Source of the DNA: Opitutia bacterium
GTDB taxonomy: Bacteria; Verrucomicrobiota; Verrucomicrobiia; Opitutales; UBA953
Assembly (NCBI GenBank): GCA_021204635.1
Contig: JAJPZB010000168.1
Coordinates: 1 to 22,465, forward strand
Reading direction: 5' to 3'
DNA length: 22,465 bases
In this document: positions 1 through 8,629 of the stretch, one piece after another
How positions within the stretch are numbered: the first letter of the stretch is position 1
Layout: every line of letters starts with the position of its first letter
Made by a program: the position numbers and the translations under genes
Notes under the pieces: generated by a model
The model's database searches: none
Told to the model about the DNA's origin: nothing
The model's input: the letters and a program-made list of their open reading frames with translations, nothing else

Positions 1-285
1 CGGCGCAGGCGACTTTTTGACGGAGGGCGTGGAGACCTTTTTGAGCGCGGGCGAACTGCTTTTTTGCTCGGGAAGTTTTTTCGTGCCCGGATTGGGCACG
101 GAGACCTTTTTTTTCGACGCGGCGGATTGCTTTTCCTCCGTCTTGTCTTTGGAACTGCTCGACGACGAAGTTTTCGCGAGGCTCTCGGGCGAAACGAGAT
201 ACACCACCAAACCGCAAATTCCAAAGATGGCACTCATCACAAAGCACGCCTTCAATCGCTCTATTATCCAACGAAACTCTCCCAT
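1..285 (-). CDS. Partial single-pass membrane protein with Lys/Ser/Pro-rich tail
   Basis: I translated the reverse strand by hand. From ATG at 285 the frame is open for 95 codons and runs off the left edge, so only the N-terminus is present. It begins MGEFRWIIERLKACF, then has a hydrophobic stretch (about residues 15-32, SAIFGICGLVVYLV). The rest is low-complexity and rich in Lys, Ser and Pro, with KKVS(V/T)P-type repeats. This is the layout of an envelope protein with one N-terminal anchor and a disordered periplasmic linker, as in SPOR- or TonB-like proteins, but the domain that would identify it lies outside the window. Neither ATG 285 nor ATG 237 has a strong ribosome binding site; the latter would put the membrane segment right at the N-terminus. 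It diverges from the phage-like gene at 335. I cannot tell whether it is host or phage. Confidence 0.6.
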   Translation of the reverse strand, partial: MGEFRWIIERLKACFVMSAIFGICGLVVYLVSPESLAKTSSSSSSKDKTEEKQSAASKKKVSVPNPGTKKLPEQKSSSPALKKVSTPSVKKSPAP

Positions 286-334
286 TTGTCGGAGAAAACA
301 TTGAACTTTTAATTAAAACGCAAGGGAAAAATAA

Positions 335-1651
335 ATGAAAATCTACATTAACACGGAAAACCAACCGCCGGTGCTTTCGACGACGCTTTCGACGAAAACC
401 GACGAGGAAGGCGTCTTGCGCGTCTATTCGCAAGGCTCGTCGGGCACCGTCTCGGAACTCATTTTCAAGCGCGGAACGACCGTCAATTTCGACGTCGTCG
501 TTTGCGGCAACGACATCGACGACAACACCGTCGCCGCCCTGCGTTTCGGCGTGAAGCTCAAAGGCAAATACGATGACGTGCTCGTCGTCTCAGCCGAGGC
601 GAGCGGCCCGGGCGAGGCGGTGGAGCTCGGGCGGCAATTTTCGCTTTCGTGCACTTTTGATTCGGCGGTAATCGATACGGCGCTCGCCGTAAATTCCGAC
701 GCGAGCGACGACGTCGAAAGCGCCTCGTTTATCGCCGAAATCGCATGGGAAAACACGGCAGGCGAGGTCACGGCGACAAAGACCGTCTCGGCAACGATCG
801 TCAACAACGTCTTGCGCGTGGGCGACGCCGACGCGGGCGCGGCGACGAGCGGTATTTCCGCGAGCTGGTCGGCGCTCATGGTCGTGCGTTTGCCATACGC
901 CGAATACCTCGCACTTTGCGAGGCCGACGAAGATATCGAGGACGTGCTTTACGTGTGCCCCGACGCCCCCTCGACAACGGCGGAATTGGAAGCCCGCGTG
1001 ACGACACTGGAAGAAAACCAAGTCTCGACGGAATATTTTGAAGAAAACCTCGCCGAAATTAACACCAGCTGCGCGACGCAGATGTCGTCGATGTTGTCTC
1101 AACTCGAGGACGCGACCTCGGTTGCGACGTCGTCTAAGTTGGGCACGGTAAAGATTGGAAGCGATACGGTGTATTACGATTCGGAATGCGAGTTTGTGAC
1201 GCTCGACGCCAATTCCGCCATGGTCGTACATATGGCGACGATCGACGACTTGGGCGTGATAAAACTTGGCACCGAAACCGTCATCACCGACGGGATAAAC
1301 GTCGGTATCCGCTCGGGAAAACATGCGTGTGTTTCGAGCGCCGACGTCGTGAGCGCCGTTCAAACATCGCTCAACGATGGAACTTTGGATTTGGCGGGTA
1401 CGGCACTGGCAACAAGTGTTTCCGACCTTGCCGGCGACGTCGAAGCGCTCACGACAAAATTGACCGCGCTTGCCGACCAAGTTTCCGCGCTCTCGGAAAA
1501 ATATTCCACGCTTGCCGATGTTGTCACGGAGCAGGCGCAAGATTTTGCCGAGCTCAAAACGACGGTGGACAACCTCGTCGATGTCGTTAAAGGAATGAAC
1601 GAGGACGACGACGAGACCGACACCGGCGACGAGAGCTCCGACGATCAATAA
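335..1651 (+). CDS. Phage structural protein, possibly tail-fibre or baseplate-associated
   Basis: This 438-residue protein has no signal peptide or membrane segment. Residues 1-190 look beta-rich and Asp/Val/Ala-rich. Residues 215-232 form a short coiled coil. Residues 268-325 hold two similar beta units around LGTVKIGSDTV and LGVIKLGTETV, a style common in phage fibre and baseplate proteins. A longer coiled coil spans about 362-420, and the tail (422-438) is very acidic. Alternating beta and coiled-coil segments suggest a trimeric fibre or spike, but this is inference from composition and from lying four genes upstream-to-downstream with a terminase. It is the first gene of a plus-strand run, 26 bases before the next. 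The start has only a weak purine-rich site (AAGGGAAAAATAA) in front. I do not recognise a named family. Confidence 0.6.
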   Translation: MKIYINTENQPPVLSTTLSTKTDEEGVLRVYSQGSSGTVSELIFKRGTTVNFDVVVCGNDIDDNTVAALRFGVKLKGKYDDVLVVSAEASGPGEAVELGRQFSLSCTFDSAVIDTALAVNSDASDDVESASFIAEIAWENTAGEVTATKTVSATIVNNVLRVGDADAGAATSGISASWSALMVVRLPYAEYLALCEADEDIEDVLYVCPDAPSTTAELEARVTTLEENQVSTEYFEENLAEINTSCATQMSSMLSQLEDATSVATSSKLGTVKIGSDTVYYDSECEFVTLDANSAMVVHMATIDDLGVIKLGTETVITDGINVGIRSGKHACVSSADVVSAVQTSLNDGTLDLAGTALATSVSDLAGDVEALTTKLTALADQVSALSEKYSTLADVVTEQAQDFAELKTTVDNLVDVVKGMNEDDDETDTGDESSDDQ

Positions 1652-1677
1652 CTCTCGAAAACGGAAAGGCGGCAAAA

Positions 1678-4293
1678 ATGGCGTTTTACGTTTATGTCGA
1701 TTTGACGACGCCGACGGAGGGCGTGCCCAACGGTTGCGCCGGTGAGTTTGATACCGAGGTCAAGGCGGGCGGAACGGTGACTTTGCAGGTTGACAGTATG
1801 GGCTCGGTGTGTAGCGGTTGCATTGCAGGCGGCGGCATAACGGTGAACGCCAACACCCCGCCCTATGCAAACGCGGGCTCGGCGAAAATTTTGTCGTCGG
1901 GCACTTTTAATTTTACTTATTCTGGCGCAAATTCGAGCGGCCCGGGCTACGTCAAAATTAACGTCTGCGACCCGGGCGAGGAAGATGACACTCTAAATTC
2001 CGACGGGACCAACACCTCGACGGTTTACGACACGGAAATCGAAAAAATCGGCAAAACAAATTGGCGGAAAGAGGTAATGCTTTCCGAAAAATTCGTTTTG
2101 ACGAAATCGGGGCAAGCCATTCAAGGCTCGGTTTTATATGACGTCGCGCACTACGTTTGGTATAAAGCCTACACGCGCACTTGTAAAAACGACGGAACGG
2201 AAATTTCGCGCGAGCGCAACGAGGATGCCGACAAAAAGAAATGGGAGACTTACATCTATAACGTGAAGAGCATGGCGTTTTCCGAAAAGTGGGACGGCTC
2301 GACATCGCCCGTTGTGAAAACATTCCATTACACCGACGACGTCGCGTGCATCGAGGGCGATTTTGAGTGGACGTTCACCAAGTCGGGCGGTTTTGGCGAG
2401 GGCCCCGACAAGACAAAACCGCAAAACAAAAACGACAGTTCCAACGACGACAATTCCGGCGGCGGTGGTGGCGGCGGGGGAATAAGCATTGGCGGCGGCG
2501 GGTCGTCGTCGAGCGGTGGGAGCGGCTCGTCGAGTGGTGGGAACTCCGACGGCGGGGACGATTCGGACGGGGACGATTCCTCCGACGATACCTCGGGCGG
2601 CGATTCCGATTCGGCAAGCAATTCGGGTTTTTACATTCGCCCGACCTCTCGCGCGAAAACCTGCGAAGCGGGCTCGCAAGAGGTGGTGTTTTACAACGGC
2701 GTGCCCGACAAAGTTTCTTACAGCGGCAACGGGATAACGAGCGCGACGCTGGGCGGGACGGTAAATTTTTCAGCGAACGAGAGCACCGAGGCGAGGTCGT
2801 TTGCCGTCACGTGGACGGTTACGGGCTCGAAGTTGCTTGGGACAAACGACCAATCGGGCACGCTCACCATCACTCAGGCGGGCACGGGCGAGCTCGCCGA
2901 GGGCGACAACGCCGACAAGGAAATTATCCGCGACCAAATCACCGGCTCGGATTCGGGCTCGGGCGGCTTGCCCGGGTTGACGCTGGCGCTTGCGATTGAC
3001 CCAAGCCATTACACGGCGACGGCGAGCGGCGCGGTGTTTTTGGTGGCGGTGGAGACGCTTTACGGGTGGAGCTGGGCGACGTCGGCGTCGTGGGTGTCTC
3101 TCTCGCGGTATTCGGACTATTACGCGCTTGTCGTTGTGGACGCGAACACCGCCGAGGCGGCTCGCTCGGGCACGGTGGTGTTTACCGACGAAGCGGGCTC
3201 GAAAGCGACGCTCTACATCGCGCAGGCGGGCACGGGCGAGGACGCGCCCGAGGACGAGACGCCGTGGCTCAACCTTTTCCCGACGACGCTTTACGGCGTG
3301 GATAACACGGCGCGGCAATGGACGGTTTACACGACCGCGAGCGAGAAATTTATGCTCCACCCCGCGACGACGATTCCGGATTGGCTCACGGTCACTTTGC
3401 CATATCGCGACGGCGCGGCTTTGACCTCGGAGACGGAGCTTTGCGAGGATTACCTGCAAATTGTTGCCACGCGCAACGGCGACACCGAGCCGCGCTATGC
3501 TCAATTTGATTTTTGTTTCGTTTCAGCCGCCGAGAGCTCCGACAACCCCGAAATTGCGGCGACGCTCTACATCGGGCAAGCGGCGTATGTTCCGCCGGAT
3601 AATTCGCTAAATTTCGAGTTTATCGAAATCGGCGCGGCGGCGGAAAGCTTGGAGCTTGGCGGCGTTTGCCGCGACGGCTGGACGTGGACGGTCGATACCG
3701 ACGCGTTTCCGGATTGGATAGACGCCGTTTCGATTGCGACGGGCACGGGCAACGACGAAGCGTTTTCCGTGGAGCTCGCAATCGCCGAAAACACGTCGAG
3801 CGAACCGCGCTGGGCGACGTTTGGCGTCGTGTTTACGAATCCGGATACGGGCGACGTGGAGACGAAAAGCGTTACCGTTTATCAGCGGGCGGCGGATAAC
3901 TCCGACCCGCAAGACATCGAAATTGTTTCGGGCTCGGAGCTCGAATTTGATTACTCGGGCGGCTCGCAAACGATCGTCGTAAAGACGAGCGGGAACGCCG
4001 CGCCGATTGTCTCGGCGACGGGCGACGAGGACGCCGAGATTGTCTTGACGGAATCGGCGGTTTCCGACGAGGGCTCGCTTTTCACCTACACCGTAACTCT
4101 CGGCGAAAACACGCTCACCCGCGCGCTTTCGGGCTCGTTTACTTTTACGTTGCCCGCCGAAAACGGCGCGGGCTGGATGGTGGCGACTTGGAAACAGGGA
4201 ATTGAGCCACCAAAGGAATTGAGGACTTATGTCGCGGGGCTTTTCGTGAACCGCTCTCGGCTGAAATTCTTTTGCAGGAAATGGAGCAGCTAA
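1678..4293 (+). CDS. Phage protein with five BACON-like domains and Gly/Ser/Asp linker
   Basis: This 871-residue protein has an N-terminal region (1-245) of unknown fold. A low-complexity linker of Gly, Ser and Asp follows (about 250-317, including eight consecutive Gly at 261-268). Five beta-sandwich-like repeats fill the remainder, each closing with a strand ending in Gln: TITQAG (Q400), YIAQAG (Q516), YIGQAA (Q634), VYQRAA (Q736), WKQGI (Q840). The spacing is about 102-118 residues. Internal W-(T/S)-x-(T/S) strands and RxAxF-type strands (WATFGVVF near 712) fit BACON domains, which occur in Bacteroidota surface proteins and in some gut phage tail proteins, where they are thought to bind glycans. 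No signal peptide is present, as expected for a virion protein. The ribosome binding site GGAAAGGCGGC precedes the start. The stop codon directly abuts the next ATG (TAAATG), indicating translational coupling. Confidence 0.7.
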   Translation: MAFYVYVDLTTPTEGVPNGCAGEFDTEVKAGGTVTLQVDSMGSVCSGCIAGGGITVNANTPPYANAGSAKILSSGTFNFTYSGANSSGPGYVKINVCDPGEEDDTLNSDGTNTSTVYDTEIEKIGKTNWRKEVMLSEKFVLTKSGQAIQGSVLYDVAHYVWYKAYTRTCKNDGTEISRERNEDADKKKWETYIYNVKSMAFSEKWDGSTSPVVKTFHYTDDVACIEGDFEWTFTKSGGFGEGPDKTKPQNKNDSSNDDNSGGGGGGGGISIGGGGSSSSGGSGSSSGGNSDGGDDSDGDDSSDDTSGGDSDSASNSGFYIRPTSRAKTCEAGSQEVVFYNGVPDKVSYSGNGITSATLGGTVNFSANESTEARSFAVTWTVTGSKLLGTNDQSGTLTITQAGTGELAEGDNADKEIIRDQITGSDSGSGGLPGLTLALAIDPSHYTATASGAVFLVAVETLYGWSWATSASWVSLSRYSDYYALVVVDANTAEAARSGTVVFTDEAGSKATLYIAQAGTGEDAPEDETPWLNLFPTTLYGVDNTARQWTVYTTASEKFMLHPATTIPDWLTVTLPYRDGAALTSETELCEDYLQIVATRNGDTEPRYAQFDFCFVSAAESSDNPEIAATLYIGQAAYVPPDNSLNFEFIEIGAAAESLELGGVCRDGWTWTVDTDAFPDWIDAVSIATGTGNDEAFSVELAIAENTSSEPRWATFGVVFTNPDTGDVETKSVTVYQRAADNSDPQDIEIVSGSELEFDYSGGSQTIVVKTSGNAAPIVSATGDEDAEIVLTESAVSDEGSLFTYTVTLGENTLTRALSGSFTFTLPAENGAGWMVATWKQGIEPPKELRTYVAGLFVNRSRLKFFCRKWSS

Positions 4294-5961
4294 ATGATTA
4301 CGATACCGAAAAAATTCTCATCGGGCGGCGTGCTTTCCGCCGACCGGCTCAATGAAATCATTGATTGCCTTTCGGAGATTGCGTCGGTGCAGACGGTGGC
4401 GGAGGTGCACGGCGGCGCGGGCTTGGTTGAGAGCAACGGCCCGGGCGGTCGCGTGCTTTCGCTTGCCAATTTCGCCAAGGGCGACGCCTCGACCGAGGCA
4501 AAGAGCGAGACGAGCGACGACGGCGATTCATTCCCGTTTAAAGCGACATATAAAGACGGCGCGCTCACAATTGCGGCGGGATATGTCTTGGTGCGCCCAA
4601 GCTCTTTTTTGCGCGGCGCTGGCACCGGCGAGGGAATGAAGATAACGAGCGGCTCGGAACTGATACAGCAAACGCTTTCGATTCCACAAAAGAAATATTC
4701 GTGGGTCGCGGAATATCCCGAAAGCGAGATCGCGTTTTTGAGGTCGGCAAATTTCACCGCCGAGGGCTCGACGGTGGCGACGGCGAAAATCGCAATGCCG
4801 CAATACAAAGTGGAAAAAACGACGACGGAAATTACCGTGCCGGGCTCGGCGTCGCTTTCGACGGAGTTGACGAGCGTTGACATCCCGAGCTCGGCCACGG
4901 CGACAATTTCCACAACAACGGCAAAAGCGATCACGTCGTTGACGATAATTCCGGATACGATGTGGGCAAAGTTGCCCGTTTCCGATTCGGACGGCGGGAC
5001 TTACTACACCTCCGAAATAATAATTCACGTCGGTGAAGACCCCGCCGAGAAAACCGAGCTCACGTCGTTTGTGACCGGGATAAAAACTTCCACCGCCACG
5101 GGCTCAACGACGAATTACAAATTTGTGAAAACTGCGACGCTTTCGACGGGCTCGACGACGAAGTTGAAAGCGGTAAGCGATGTTACGATTTCGCAAAGCG
5201 GGACGAGCGACACCGATGTCTCCGTCACGATTCCGACGGGCACGTCGTTGAACACGACAACGGAGCTTTTCAACCCCGTTACGGGCGGCGAAATAAAGAG
5301 CGAGGACGACGAGCCGATCGAGCTTTCGTTTCAATATCAAAAGCCGAATGTTGAGCCACAATCGGTTGACACCGCCGGCTCTGAATTTTCGCAAGAAACC
5401 GACAAGGCGTATTTTAAGCCGAAAATGTTTCCCGTCGCGGGCACGGAGTTTGCTTGCGGCGCGGGCGCGGTGGTGGTCTTGATTTGCAGGGTGACGGACG
5501 GCAACGAGCTTTCTACGGAATGGAAGCTTACGACGATGGAGGAAGCGACGAGCGGCGAGGCGCTTGAAGAATCGCCGCAGATTTTGCGCGTGAAATTGGA
5601 GACCGCTTTTGCGACGGTTTCGGAAACGACGGACACCGGAGAGAGCGTGAGCAACCCGGCTTTTTATCTGAAAGCAGACATCGATCGCACGGAATTTTTG
5701 GGATTTGCGACGACGTTTCCGATTGCGGCGGTTGTCGCCGAGGGCGAAACGGAGGAAGACGGCGTGCGCGTTGACCAGCTGAACGCGGGTTGCCTCACCC
5801 TGCAACCGTCGTTTTGTTTTTCGCTCAATTCCGAGGAACAACCGGTGGAAGACGGCGCAAGCGAAAGCACGCCCGCCGCCGCGCGCGTTGTGGTTTTCCA
5901 GTTGGAAAACAGCGAATTTTTGGAAGCGCTTTCGGCGAAAGTTTCGCCGGGCGAGGAATGA
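4294..5961 (+). CDS. Uncharacterised phage structural-type protein
   Basis: I do not recognise a family for this 555-residue protein. The N-terminus (MITIPKKFSSGGVLSADRLN, then a short amphipathic helix to about residue 35) resembles a virion attachment segment. The rest is Thr/Ser-rich and predicted beta-strand, with serial short strands such as TATLSTGSTT and VSVTIPTGTS in the middle, and an acidic, Ala-rich C-terminal part ending VSPGEE. No signal peptide, membrane segment or catalytic motif is visible. It starts immediately after the stop of the BACON-like gene (zero-base gap) and ends 13 bases before the terminase start, so it belongs to the same transcript. The placement suggests a tail-tip, decoration or host-contact protein made with its neighbour. 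This is inference only. Confidence 0.6.
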   Translation: MITIPKKFSSGGVLSADRLNEIIDCLSEIASVQTVAEVHGGAGLVESNGPGGRVLSLANFAKGDASTEAKSETSDDGDSFPFKATYKDGALTIAAGYVLVRPSSFLRGAGTGEGMKITSGSELIQQTLSIPQKKYSWVAEYPESEIAFLRSANFTAEGSTVATAKIAMPQYKVEKTTTEITVPGSASLSTELTSVDIPSSATATISTTTAKAITSLTIIPDTMWAKLPVSDSDGGTYYTSEIIIHVGEDPAEKTELTSFVTGIKTSTATGSTTNYKFVKTATLSTGSTTKLKAVSDVTISQSGTSDTDVSVTIPTGTSLNTTTELFNPVTGGEIKSEDDEPIELSFQYQKPNVEPQSVDTAGSEFSQETDKAYFKPKMFPVAGTEFACGAGAVVVLICRVTDGNELSTEWKLTTMEEATSGEALEESPQILRVKLETAFATVSETTDTGESVSNPAFYLKADIDRTEFLGFATTFPIAAVVAEGETEEDGVRVDQLNAGCLTLQPSFCFSLNSEEQPVEDGASESTPAAARVVVFQLENSEFLEALSAKVSPGEE

Positions 5962-5974
5962 GAAAAAAAACGAG

Positions 5975-7861
5975 ATGAAGGCGGAAAAGATCATCGAGTT
6001 GGACAAGGCGAACGCCCGCGAACTGCGCGCGGCGTTTTGCGAGGGCTTTGCGCCGACGGTGAGGCTTTCCGTGGCGGATTGGTGCGAAAAACATGTTGAC
6101 GAGATCCCGTATTCGCCGATACCCGGGCCGTTCCGCGCATACAACGCGCCGCAAATGCGCGACGTGATGGCGGCGATTGTCAACCCGCGCGTGAGGCTCG
6201 TTTTTGTGATGGCGAGCATACAATCTTCCAAGACGCTTTCGCCCGAGCTCGCGCTTGCCTATATTATCCCGAATTTGCCCGGGCCGACGCTCTGGCTCGA
6301 CGTGACCGACGACGCCGCCAAGCTTCAATCGGAGACGCGCTTGCAACCGCTCTTTGAGCACTGCGCGCCGGTGAAAGAGCTTTTGCCGGCGGACAAAAAC
6401 AAGCGGCGCAATCGCACGATTTTTTTCACCAACGGCGCGACGCTATGGATCCTCGGAGCGAGCAATCGGCGCAACCTGCAAAGCCGCTCCATCAGGTGGC
6501 TTTTTGGCGACGAGACTTGGCAATGGCCGACGGGGCGAATGGTAGAAGCAGAGGCGCGCGTCGCCGCTTTCGGGCGGCTCGGCAAATGCGTTTTCACCTC
6601 GCAGGCGGGCGCGGTGGGCGACGACACCGACCGAAAATTTCGCACGACGACGCAAAGCGAGTGGTGTTTCCAGTGCCCCGTTTGCGGGCGCGTTCAGCCC
6701 TACAAATGGGAAAACGTGCATTGGGACAAGGCGGCGAAAGACGTGGAGACGGGCAAATGGGATTTCCAAAAAGTGGCGGCAACCGCGCATATGCTTTGCG
6801 AGGCTTGCGGCGCGCGTTTCGAGGATAGCGCGGGCGTGCGAACCGAGCTGATGAAAAGCGGGCGATTTGTCGTGCAAAACCACGACGCGACGGCGGGCGC
6901 GGTGGGTTTCCGCTGGAACTCGCTTGCTTTCATGGAATGGGGCAAACTTGCCGAGATGTTTTTGCGCGCCAAAGAAAACGCACGCAAGGGCAAGATCGCA
7001 GACCTTGCGGCGTTTTACCAACAGCGCCTCGCGACGCCCTGGCAAGACGAATTTGGAGACTTTGACGCGGCGGCTTTTTCCGCGCCCGAATCCGGATACA
7101 AACTCGGCGACGAAAATTGGGAATTGGAAGGGCGAGCAGACGCCGAGGCGCGCGTGTTTGTCTGCGCGAAAGATTTCGCGGGCAACGCCGACGCGCCGAG
7201 ACTGCGCTTTCTGACCGCCGACGTGCAAGACGGCTATTTTTATTTCGTCGTGCGAATGTGGTCGCCCTCGGGCGATTCGCGCTTGCTCGCCGCCGGAATG
7301 GCGCAAACGTTTGACGACCTGCGCGACATCCGCGACAAGTGGAAAATTCACGACCGATTTGTGTTTATCGACGGCGGATATTTGACGCAGCGCGTCGCCG
7401 CGTTTTGCGCAGAAAACAACGCCGTAATGCTCCTCGGCGACCGCATGGCGGGCCGCGCGTTTTTCAAACACGCAGACCGGCAAGAGCGCGTGTATTCGCC
7501 TCGGCGGGTGATAAAGGCGGGCAACGGCAAAGTCTGCGAATCGTTTTACTTTTCAAACCTGAGTTGCAAAGACAAGCTCGCAGAGCTCCGACGCGGCGAG
7601 AGCGAACGCTGGGAAATCCCTTGCGACATCTCGCCCGACTACATCAAACAAATGGGCAACGAATACCGCTCCGAAAGCGGAAACGGAAAACCGATTTGGC
7701 TAAGAAAAGGCTCGCGCCCAAATCACTTTTTCGATTGCGAAACAATGCAGGTCGCCGCCGCTTTCATGCTCAAAATCCTCGGAGGAAACAACAACGCCGA
7801 GCCAGCTTCAACGCCGAAAACCGCGAGCGGTGTTTTTTGGGGAGGAGGAAGTCGCCGATGA
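5975..7861 (+). CDS. terL: Phage terminase large subunit, GpA type
   Basis: This 628-residue protein is the DNA-packaging motor: an ATPase that translocates DNA into the prohead and a nuclease that cuts it. The ATPase has a Walker A-like ASIQSSKT (residues 80-87) and Walker B WLFGDE (175-180). A zinc-ribbon-like insert with C234/C237 and C275/C278 follows, typical of the GpA group. The C-terminal RNase H-like nuclease shows acidic residues D416 (TADVQ), D466 (FIDGGY) and D587 (HFFDCE). Length fits the family. I chose ATG 5975 because the frame upstream overlaps the preceding gene, and MKAEKIIELD starts 13 bases after that gene's stop. The last 54 bases overlap the minus-strand gene at 7808. 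No portal gene follows, which is unusual. All visible motifs are intact, so the protein may be functional. Confidence 0.93.
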   Translation: MKAEKIIELDKANARELRAAFCEGFAPTVRLSVADWCEKHVDEIPYSPIPGPFRAYNAPQMRDVMAAIVNPRVRLVFVMASIQSSKTLSPELALAYIIPNLPGPTLWLDVTDDAAKLQSETRLQPLFEHCAPVKELLPADKNKRRNRTIFFTNGATLWILGASNRRNLQSRSIRWLFGDETWQWPTGRMVEAEARVAAFGRLGKCVFTSQAGAVGDDTDRKFRTTTQSEWCFQCPVCGRVQPYKWENVHWDKAAKDVETGKWDFQKVAATAHMLCEACGARFEDSAGVRTELMKSGRFVVQNHDATAGAVGFRWNSLAFMEWGKLAEMFLRAKENARKGKIADLAAFYQQRLATPWQDEFGDFDAAAFSAPESGYKLGDENWELEGRADAEARVFVCAKDFAGNADAPRLRFLTADVQDGYFYFVVRMWSPSGDSRLLAAGMAQTFDDLRDIRDKWKIHDRFVFIDGGYLTQRVAAFCAENNAVMLLGDRMAGRAFFKHADRQERVYSPRRVIKAGNGKVCESFYFSNLSCKDKLAELRRGESERWEIPCDISPDYIKQMGNEYRSESGNGKPIWLRKGSRPNHFFDCETMQVAAAFMLKILGGNNNAEPASTPKTASGVFWGGGSRR

Positions 7862-8623
7862 AGATTTCTTTTTTAACATCGCGTCGGCGCGGGCGTTTGC
7901 TTCCTCGACAAGCTTTGCCAAAACCTCTCCCTTGCCCAACTCGAGAATCATGTTTGCCCGAGCAATTTCCCCAGGCGTTTTCGCCGTCGTTTCCTTTTCT
8001 CCAAAAAGCACCATTTCCTCGAGATGTTCTTTCGCGTAGCGTTTCCACGGCCATTTCCCCAACTCATACGCAAATCCGCAGACAATCCCAAACCCTATGC
8101 ATACCGATATCGCCGACTTCAATTTTTTTTCGTTCCAACGGTTTAGAAAAGACCAATCAATATCCGGCGGACCAAAAACCAAAATTCCCACAACAAAGGC
8201 AACAAAAACAAGCAACCAAACCCAAAAAAGATACACCATTGTTTGATTGCAAAATTGTTCACGCGCAATTGCTATTTTGTCGCTTTCCTGTTTCAGACGT
8301 TCGATTTCATCGGGCGGCAAAAGCGGAACGCCGCGAAAAGGGAGCGGCGGATCCGTCTTTTTGTGCATGTTTATTAAAATATATTGCGATGAATCCACCG
8401 CGAGGCGGCTTAGCTCGGGCTCTGGTTCAGGCTCGGGCTCGGCGGGTTGCTCGGGCGCGTCGCTCACCGTTTGCACTTGCGTTTTCCCGAGTTTTGACCG
8501 CAACGCCTCGCTTTCCAACTCGATTTGCAGCCGAGCTTTTTCGAGATCGGCGCGCTCCAATTCCGCGCGCAACTGCTCAACGGTTTTCTGGGAATTTGGG
8601 TCGAAATCTAACGGATCGGACAT
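7808..8623 (-). CDS. Coiled-coil membrane protein of antisense phage cassette
   Basis: This 271-residue protein has, in order: a charged coiled coil (about 12-46, with KTVEQLRAELER), a Pro/Glu run (60-70), a soluble region (71-125), two transmembrane helices (about 129-150 and 170-188), and a Lys/Glu-rich cytoplasmic tail with AKEHLEEMVLFGEKE, ending in a Ser-rich basic segment. It lacks a cleavable signal peptide. It lies opposite to the phage genes, overlapping the terminase 3' end by 54 bases, and follows its partner gene by six bases (GAGAAACA ribosome site before ATG 8623). I recognise no family. Opposite orientation inside a late operon, membrane location and lack of a structural role fit a moron gene such as a superinfection-exclusion or other host-modifying factor. 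This is hypothesis. Clear coiled-coil and membrane signatures argue that it is a real gene. Confidence 0.7.
   Translation of the reverse strand: MSDPLDFDPNSQKTVEQLRAELERADLEKARLQIELESEALRSKLGKTQVQTVSDAPEQPAEPEPEPEPELSRLAVDSSQYILINMHKKTDPPLPFRGVPLLPPDEIERLKQESDKIAIAREQFCNQTMVYLFWVWLLVFVAFVVGILVFGPPDIDWSFLNRWNEKKLKSAISVCIGFGIVCGFAYELGKWPWKRYAKEHLEEMVLFGEKETTAKTPGEIARANMILELGKGEVLAKLVEEANARADAMLKKKSSSATSSSPKNTARGFRR
8552..8578. repeat. 27-bp direct repeat, copy 1 (paralogue coiled-coil coding)
   Basis: This segment is identical to 8795-8821. Both lie in the coding region for the EQLRAELER coiled coil of two adjacent minus-strand genes. After two differing bases, the identity resumes with CGGTTTTC. 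It marks a duplication of the 5' coding segment. Confidence 0.85.
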
Positions 8624-8629
8624 TGTTTC

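Noticed and set aside
17..304. Plus-strand frame of 95 codons at the left edge
   Set aside because: It is antisense to a more convincing minus-strand membrane protein and has low-complexity Phe/Ser composition with no ribosome site.
286..334. Phage attachment site at the left edge of the remnant
   Set aside because: The gap is AT-rich but I could not find a matching direct repeat near the right junction at 10845-10905.
5104..6231. Minus-strand frame of 375 codons
   Set aside because: It is antisense to the third phage gene and terminase N-terminus, Arg-rich and motif-free, while the plus-strand genes are coupled and carry recognised motifs.
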